From Callipepla californica brunnescens (Eukaryota > Chordata > Aves > Galliformes > Odontophoridae): a stretch of DNA of 64,000 bases. Positions 15,301 through 24,300 of the stretch are shown piece by piece. The notes beneath the pieces are model-generated. The model was given only the letters and a program-made list of their open reading frames with translations. It searched no databases and was not told the DNA's origin. The position numbers and the translations under genes were made by a program. The stretch covers positions 40,218,233-40,282,232 of the forward strand of contig JALIRH010000002.1 of assembly GCA_023055505.1 (NCBI GenBank). Direction: 5' to 3'. How positions within the stretch are numbered: position 1 is the stretch's first letter; each line of letters begins with the position of its first letter.

Positions 15301-18300
15301 GTTTCTCTGATTTACTGAAAGATGGTTGAAATCACAAGCTCCCGTGCCCTGCTCTTTTAATCTATTTAAGCATGAAAGTGTCTCAGGAAAAATCCTTTTA
15401 GCAAATACTCTTGGTATGCAGAATGCTTTTCCAAAACCTGAGAAAGTAGAACACTGGTATCAGAATAGAAACCTACGCTAAGACAGTGGGTGGAGGTGGT
15501 TGGATGTCAGTACTAGATTGCTTGTTTTTATTCTGTGTATGCTGACTTTTAAAAGTTAAAGAAAAACTGCTTACTACATACAGATTGAGTTTAGGACTAA
15601 AAAAATCAGGATAAGATTTTCTGATGAAAAACTTTCTTGTTAGGAAAGATCCTCTACATTGTGGTCTTTCTTTCGAGGAAGTTATGCCAAAAGTAGTTTA
15701 TTTTCACATTGGATGTGAATATTCTTCTGATGCAGAAATTAGAAGCTCTGCAACAGCATATTCTTGAATGTCTGGCACTTTTTAAATGAAGGGATTAGGA
15801 AATTAACATTTATTTACAATGTTTCATTGAAGTAATGTTGCTTTCAGTCTTAAAACCACCAGTTCCATAGCAAGCTTTTGATGTTTGGAAATGCTTAGCA
15901 AAAGTGATGACAAACAGCCCAGTACTTCTGGCTGGGCTACTTATAACATGAAATATACTCTGCAATCTCTAGTCTTTGCTGTTGCTAGCTAAATGTACAT
16001 TCCTAACTCTGACAAATGTTTCTAGTTAACTAACCTGAGGAAAATGTTATAGCAATAATGATTTGCATGTGAGTTAGCTGGAAAATCCCCTCTAGTCTCT
16101 CTTTGCCGTACTTGATTGTGTAGTGGCACATGTGGTGGAAATAACAGAAGACCTTATGTTTAAGTTCAGTCCTTGGATTTTAGGCCAGTGATCTGTAGCT
16201 GTGTTCTATTATGCTCCCTTGGGGGTTTATCTACCTAGCACTGACCTCTGAAACAGGGCAGGCATAGTAGCCAAAATGTGTGGCATCCTCTGGGTTTGCA
16301 GAGAGCTGCTTGAGAATGGAACCAAAGTACTATCAATTCTGTTAAGGGATAAACTCGTCAGTCTGCATCTTGTTCTGAGAGCTTTGTCTTTTTTCTTGCA
16401 GATAATAAGTTCAGCCAGTCCGTGTGCAGACTTCTTTTTTCAAAGTTTATCCTCTGAATTGAAAAGAACTCATGTGCAATCTCAAACCTATGCATCTCAA
16501 AGGGCTGTGAAGCAATCATTTGATGAGGCAGTCAGATTGATACAAAGGTGCAGTGAAGTGGACTTGAACATTGTTGTACTATGGAAGGTATGTATTTTTG
16601 TAAGGCTTGCAGAATTAGGTCATGAAAGTAGGTAGAAAATAATATGCATCTGGAATTTTTAAGTGTGCTTATATAAAACTGAAGACAAAGTTTCTAAAAT
16701 CAGTCTAATGAGCTCAAGTAAGCAGACATGGTCTTAATACTTGCTAGTTTAATAACTGATTTTTCCAGTGTTCTAAATGCATCCAGTTCTTAACATTCTT
16801 TTTTAAATAATATTTTCAGATTCTTTAATTTTGTTATGCTTGCTTCTATCAGAGGATTGTAAGAATGACTGTCTGCTTAAAAGAGGACCCAATTATTCAG
16901 AATTTAAATATTATGTATGGAAATTAACATTGTGAACCTGAGTTGTGTGTGCTTACAAATGAAAAGTATAAACATAAATATGTAAGTCACGCTAGCATTT
17001 GAACAACACATCTTCCACTTCAGGAGGAAGTCAGTAATTCTGTATTATGAAGCTTGTCATTTTTTAATTTTTTTTTTATCTGTTAATGTCTTTTTCTTTA
17101 TTCTATAGGCATATGTTGTGGAAGATAGCAAGCAGCTTATTTTGGAAGGCCAACATCATGTTGCCCTTAACACAGTTGGGAAGGAGGCATTTTCATTTCC
17201 TCAAAAGCAGGTAATCTACTATGAATTCTTTCTTGCAAGTGCTTTTTTCCCCCAAATGGGCTTGTAAGTGGAACCACTTTTTGTAAAATGTACCCTAATA
17301 CTTGAGTGAGGTGTAACTATGCAGTTGTTTTATTAACTGTTCTGTGTTATTTCAGACTGGATCTAAAAGGTTATTAATGGTATTATGTCAAGTTAATAGT
17401 TGTAGAGTAATGCAGGGTGATGACCCAGAACGAGTAATACCCAAACAGTATAATCAAGATGGACAGTATATTTTTTGGATGGATTATCCAGATGGTATAA
17501 AGACACCTGATAAATTAGGAAAGGCTCACCTGACACTAACAGTCAAGGCTCATCTGGAACTCCACAGGGGAGGGAGCTCCAACAAGAGATCCTTCCCCAG
17601 TGGTGGTCAGCCCTTAAATGGGGTCTGGGAGAGGTGGAGTCAGACTCCACCCCTTCCGGTCACACGGTGGATTGCCTTCACCTGTGCCCCTGTGGCTGAC
17701 TCAGTGCTCACCTCAGGTGATCAATCAGTGGCTCAGGCCATGATTCAACAGTTCCCATACAGTAGTAAAATGATGGAATTATTTTAAGAGTTAGAAAATC
17801 AAAAAATTCTTCTACACAACTTCTGATGGAAGATATTACAAATCTTAAACAAAAGAGCAGAAGTACTGGGAAAAGTAACAAGTCACGGAAAGTTTCATTG
17901 GAATATATGAAGTAATAGTTTACTGTTTCACATTTAAAAAAAACATGTTAGATGTAACTTTTGCATGAAGATGAGTCATATGCAGAACAAAACTCTTTAG
18001 TGTTCTGTTAACTGGTATAATGCTGTGTTCTTTCTTGCTTTGGTGCCAGTTTCCTTATGTTTTTACCAGTGTTGCAAACATGTGCAATTTTCAGTCAGCT
18101 CTTTTTGATAAGAAAAAACTAAGACAAATGTGATTCTCCATAAAGATTGTTTGGTGCTATAAGTAGTGAATTTTTCAGTTATCTGATCCTGTTCATTTGG
18201 TTTAGGTTCATAAGGCTGTGTTTATACCAGTAAAATACTCCTTTTAGTCCTTTTGTACTATGGAATAGATTGGATGGGACATGGAGTTATAGCTAAACTT

Positions 18301-21300
18301 TGCATGTCTGAACTCAAGCTATGCTGAACAATATTTTCCTGTATTGGTCTAATAACATCTACTCAGTCTGAAGCTGTCATCCCTCTCAAGGTTTGTATGT
18401 AGAACAGTCAGTAATATTTTAAGTATCTGAAATGAGGAGGCAGAATTATGTGGACTTCTGCTCTTGATCTCATTGAGGTCTGGTTTTAGCAAATGATTGG
18501 GGAAAGAAGCCATAGGAATGAATCACACTTGCATCCTAAAACAAACATGGCATTGAACATTAGACAGGCTAGGGATGGAGTTTTGCAATTTTTTTCTTAA
18601 ATTAGTCAGGCAGGACCTGCTTTTTATAGACCCGTGCTGACTGCTGCTGATCAGTTGATTATCTTGTATAATAAATGATTGAGACTTTGCAGCAGTTAAG
18701 TACATAGTATGAGGGAAGTAAGGAATTTAAAGAATCCCCAAAATAGGTTTAAATTAGCCTGTGCAGAGTACTTCATCTGTTAATGCTTGCATATTCTCTT
18801 TGGAATACTTTGCTCTTGAATTAAGGTTACCCAAGTAACCCAAATTCAAACTGTACATCTGACTTGACATTTTCAGTATATAATTTCCAAACTTCCAGCA
18901 GTCAAACAGCATCTTTATAAATCTGCGTTCATTCCATACTAGTCATCCAGCAGGGTTGGAAAGTAGGCTGTTCCTGAGTGTCTTGGTCTGATGTTATAGA
19001 AATTATCTGTTTTCTAAGGATCAGACAGCAGAGGGAGATGGAGATGCATGCTTCTTACTATTTCTTTATACAGTTCAATAGAGGGCTGCTTAGTTCTGCA
19101 AAATAAGTCTACCTGCAGATTCTGAACAGTGGAGTCAACTAGAGTGCAAATGTCTTCACTCCTTATATTTCTTCTTTTTGTTTTGTTTTTTTTTCTTTGA
19201 CTTTTTTTTATTCTTTTCTTGAGGAAGTTTTTTCTTCATACTTTAGTAACCAGCAAAAGAGCTGTTGCTTCTGGCAATGCATCAATTCCCAACCAAGAGC
19301 AGTCTCTCAGTAGATATAGAGAAAATATAAATAAGACTGTACCCACCTCCTTTGTTTTATTTAAACCCTATGGGCAATTACTTCAATCTTAACTGAATTC
19401 TTCAAAGAACTTGCTCTTAAGTTTTTGAGGGGGTTAATTTTTGTGTACTTACTGATCTCTGCTTTGTCAACTATTGTCTCTGACTAATTCTTTGTCTTCC
19501 CCTAAGGGCTTGGTTTGGATCTTTCCAAACTTCTACATCCTGTTGGGGAAACAAAGCTTCAGTAAATGTCTGTAGTAGAGAAGCACTGAATTTGTTTTGA
19601 TTTACGTGTTTCTCAAGTTCTTCAGGCTGTTGCTTGTAGATTGGTAACTGGGTGCGCTGATACATAATCATCTTAAAGCTTCTTAGATAAAATATTAAGA
19701 CTGCTGACTGAGATGTGAGGACAGTTAACTTCTGTTTGGTTTTTTATGGTACATGTTAAAGCATACAACCAGGGACACGGAATAGGCCGCAGGATAGGAT
19801 ATGGTTATTCATGTTATGTAACAGCATAACTTGCTAGAGCATTTGATAAAATGAAGAGAAGACCTCTGGTTTCCATAAAACACAAGATAGCGGGGTTGAG
19901 GGAAGGTTTAAAACGTTTCTGGCTAAAATTTCTATACGTATGTGCATTAAAAATGGTAAAAGGATAAAGTAAAATTCTGTACGCGCTTTACTTGAAAGCT
20001 CAAATATGCATGTTTGATTCCTGTGAGAATAAAATAATAGAATCATAGAACATTTTGGGTTGGAAGAGACTATTAAGATCATCTAGTTTCATCCCTGCCT
20101 GCTGTAGGTAGGGGCACCTCCCACTAGACCAGCTTGCTCAGAGTCCCATCCAGCCTGGCCTTGAATGTTTCCAGGGAGGGGGCATTCATGTGGGCAACCT
20201 ATTCCAGACACTCCAACAATAAAGAGTTTCTTCCTGATACCTAGTCTAAGTCAACCCAGTTTAAAGCCTTTTCCCCTTGTCCTGTTGCCTCATACCCTTG
20301 TAAAAAAATAAATAATAAAAAAATCTGCCCCCAGATTTCCTGTAGGCCCCCATCAGGTACTGGAAGGCAGCTAAAAGGTCCTCCTGGAGCCTTCACTAGG
20401 CTGAAGAGCCCCAGCTCTCTCAGCCCTCTTATCATTTTTGTGGCCCTCCTCCAGACCGGCTCCAACAGCTGAATGTCCTTCTTGTGCTGAGGGCTCCAGA
20501 ATTGAATGCAGTACTCCAGGTGGGGTCTCACAAGAGCAGAGTAGAGGGGCAGAATCACCTCCCTCGGCCTGCTGGTTAAGTTTCCCTTGATGCGGCCCAG
20601 GATACTTTTGGCCTTCTGGGCTGCAGGCACACATTGCCAGGTCTTGTTGAGTCTTGTTGAGTCTTTTGTCAACTGACACCTCCAAATCATTTTTCCTTAA
20701 GATTGCTCTCCAGTCAATCCCCGCCCAACCTGTATCTGTGTTTGGGGTTTCGCTGACCCAGGTGCAGTACTTGGCCTTGTTGAATTTCAGTCATGTGAAA
20801 AATACATCTTTTTGCAAGTGTAAATGAGGATAATACACAGTGTTGTTTCAAAGTAGCAAAGAAACTCTTAACGCTTAAGGTCCTTTTTCTTTTTTTCGTA
20901 ACTACTGAATAAATGAAGATGGGAAAATTAATCCACTTGAACAGTAACCTTGTTTTGTTTTAGGTGTATATGTTTGAATTATGGCCACCATAGATGATGG
21001 CTTTGGGCGGCAAAAAGCTTTCTAAAAACAACTTTACTAGAACAAGTTGTACAGTTTGAAGCCATGGGTAGGCAAGTGTGGGAACACTGTTGTTCTGTTT
21101 CTACTGTCTATTTCGTGCTTCCAGTTCAGAAACCAACAAGCTTAAATGCAGCTGTGTAGCTTGACTTTGCGGTCAGTCTTGTCTGTGTCACTACCATTAT
21201 GTATGTATGAGTTTTTCAAATTACATCTGGACCATTTTTGGAGGGAGTATCTTGAACATTGTGGCCTTCTTGTATGGAATATATGGTGCTTGCTGTCTCG

Positions 21301-24300
21301 TTACTAAGCCTCCATGGACCCAAGTAACTGTAGTGGGTCAAGAAGCTGGCTTTAGGTCTCAGAACTTTTTTTTAAAGCAAAACTTCATTTGAATTGGTAT
21401 TCTGGAGCTGATCAACAAAAATTTTGTTTAATTTTTCATGTTTAATTTTTAGTTCAGTTTACTTTCCTTCTGAGTGTAAATGGATGAGTATCTTGAGACT
21501 GTAACGTGCTTGGTGCATTTTTGAAGGGAGAGTACAGGTCCACAGGTGGATGTAGGCATCACTTTTGTAGCCTTGATTCAATTTCTGAAACCCCACAGTA
21601 GGGAAGGAATTTAATGCATCTTTAAACTTAGTACTGTATTAGATATGTCTCTAAGTAGCTCCCTGATCTGTGTGCAGATCTTCTTGGATACTGTTCGAAA
21701 GTCTGTAATTCTCTCCTGAAGTGTTAGGTAAGAGAATAATGTGCTAAATGTCATTGTAGTCTTTGTTCCAGATTAAAAACAAATAAATTACAAAAACTGG
21801 ACTTGGAGCAGCTCAGAATGGAGTAACAGACATTGTTAGCTGAATCTGATGTCTAGAGGGTGACTGGAATTAAAACTTAGTTATGGTAAATTGTTACTCT
21901 TGCTGCCTTCCTGTCTGTCAGTAGAGGAGTAGTATTAGAACTGAAGGCTCTGAAATATTAACAGCGTTTTGCACTTTCACCAGTGAATGTTGTGTCATGA
22001 TGTCTTTGTGTATTTGTAGAGATAAACCTTCGTATTTGTCTCTTGTAGGGTTTAAAAAAAGTACTCGGGAGTTCTGATTGGGAGGACTTGGAACAGGTAA
22101 TTCACTCTAGGGCACATTACAGTGTGTAGGATGCTGGCATGTGGTTGAAGTGGGAGTTAAATTATATGAGAAATTAAAAAAAAAAAGTAAAAAATCTGGA
22201 CTCTAGAAGCCAGTGTTTTTCATTCTGTTAATTTCCTTCAAATTAGGTACCCATAAGGTAGGGGGGAAATGCCAAAGTCATTAAAACGTGAGGAGGGAGA
22301 AATATATTTCATACTGTTAATGAAATATATCCGGAGAAAACTAATCTTCTTTTTAAGAGTGAAGAATTGCAGGGCTATCACAAACATTTAGTTTGCATAG
22401 CATTTCAGCAAAGATTTATGAACTGTTTGCTGACTTGATTGAGCCCGGTGTGTGTTTGAGTCGTCTTTTGTTGTCCATATAATTTATCTTCAACTTATAA
22501 TGTGAAACTCAGCAGTGTTAATTGAAAAAATGTTACTTTGTGCAGTGTACCCACTTATTGGTGTATTTAAATCTTCTTTCACTCTCTGAAAATAGCTCAT
22601 ATTGCTGCAAAAATTTCTTTTCCTAAAAGTGGACTTTTTGCAGAACAGGTTCCTAAGGCTTTTTCCACAGGAAATCCTTCTTGAAGAATAGATTAAATTA
22701 TGTTGAACACTGTTCAACAGAGTGGTGCTGTAATGCTGGACCAAATGCAGCTGGATTGACTCGTTTGGTATTGCATCTTTCTGTCATCTGATTTCTTCTG
22801 CTTCAGGGGTGGGGTTCACCCTCATCTTATAAGCAGAATCAAAGTAGTTCTGTGCTTTACTTGGGCCTTCAGCTGGGGATGAGGAAAGGCAACTTGTTTA
22901 GCAAACTCTTGCAAATCTGATTTGTAAGATATCCTGCCTTTTAAAATCCTTCTGTTGCTAGCATGTTGTCATAAACTTATTTTTATTGTTTGTTTTTTTT
23001 TTCCTCCCGTGGATCTGTTTGGAAAACTTGTCTATTAGCATCCATTTTGTTCTTTTTCCAGTGTAGGTGACAGGCTTTTTAAGCTACAGCTGTTGAATTA
23101 GGGAACTGTCTAAAAGCTATCCCTTTCTCTTAAAACAAAGTCAAATCCCAGCAAATCCCTGCAACTCTAGCATACTTCTGTAAGGCTTGCACAGATGTGT
23201 TCACATGCAACTGTGAAATCTCTCTCAAAAGAAAAGGTGACAAAAGTTGTATCACTTCCTCGTTTAGCATGCTTAAATACAAAATACACTGGGAAAATAC
23301 ATTGGGATAAAGTTGAGCTTTGTGATGCCATTGGCTTACATTCCTGGAATTACACTTGTTAACTTGTAAATTCTGGGACTGGATTTCCTGTGCTGTTTTG
23401 TAGTCCCTTGTGTCAGTGTTTTAAATGTCATTCTGAATTTATTCCAGGAATTACCAGAAACAGCACTTCTTAAGTTTTTTCGACCAGAAAGTGCACCAGT
23501 ACCTGCAAGACCAACACCAGAGCAGCTTTCCAATCTTATCAAGACAAGTTTTCATTACCCAGAGTCTTTCAATCACTCTTTCCACCAAAAAAGGTTAGTG
23601 GGTTGTTTTATTTATAGTCTTTTGGAATATTATTAATTTGACACAAACCCTATTGACAGATGCAACATCAATCGTAGTGCATAAGATGAACTGAAGCACT
23701 TGTACTATTTTAAGGAAGACAGGAAACTGCTGGAGAGGGCTGCAAAGATGATGAGGAGCCTGGACCACCTCCCTCATGGGGAAAGGCTGAGAGACCTGGG
23801 TCTGTTCAGCCTGGAGAAGGCTGGGGGGGTCGGGGGGACTCCTGCCAGTGCTTGTAAATATCTAAAGGACAGATGTCAAGTGGGTGGGGACAGACTTTTC
23901 TGTGGTGCCCGAAACAGAACAGTGGGTGCAAACTGGAACACAGGAAGGTTCTGTAGGTGCGTGAAGATAAAATTTCTTTACTTTGAGAGCGACAGAGCTC
24001 TGGGTCAGGCTGCCTAGGGAGTTAGTGGAGTCGTCTTCTCAGGATATTCAATGCTTGCCTGGATGCTTTCGTCGGGATGCTAACACAGGTTCCCTACAAC
24101 AGCAGTAAAGTTGTACTAGTTGATCTTCAAAGGTCCCTTCTAACCCCTACAACACTGTGATGTGCAAGGGTGAAGTCTTGCTGAGTTCCTGTACATGTTG
24201 TTTCAGGAATGTATAGGTAAATTCAAAGTTCAGTGTAGTGAAACAGGCTGCAGTGTTACAGTTTGCAGCTGTAGTCTTAACTACAGCTGTTATTGAACTT

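Noticed and set aside
20241..20690. A 149-codon minus-strand protein gene in the TRAPPC8 intron
   Set aside because: The translation is the C-terminal end of CR1 reverse transcriptase ORF2; it is an inactive LINE fragment.
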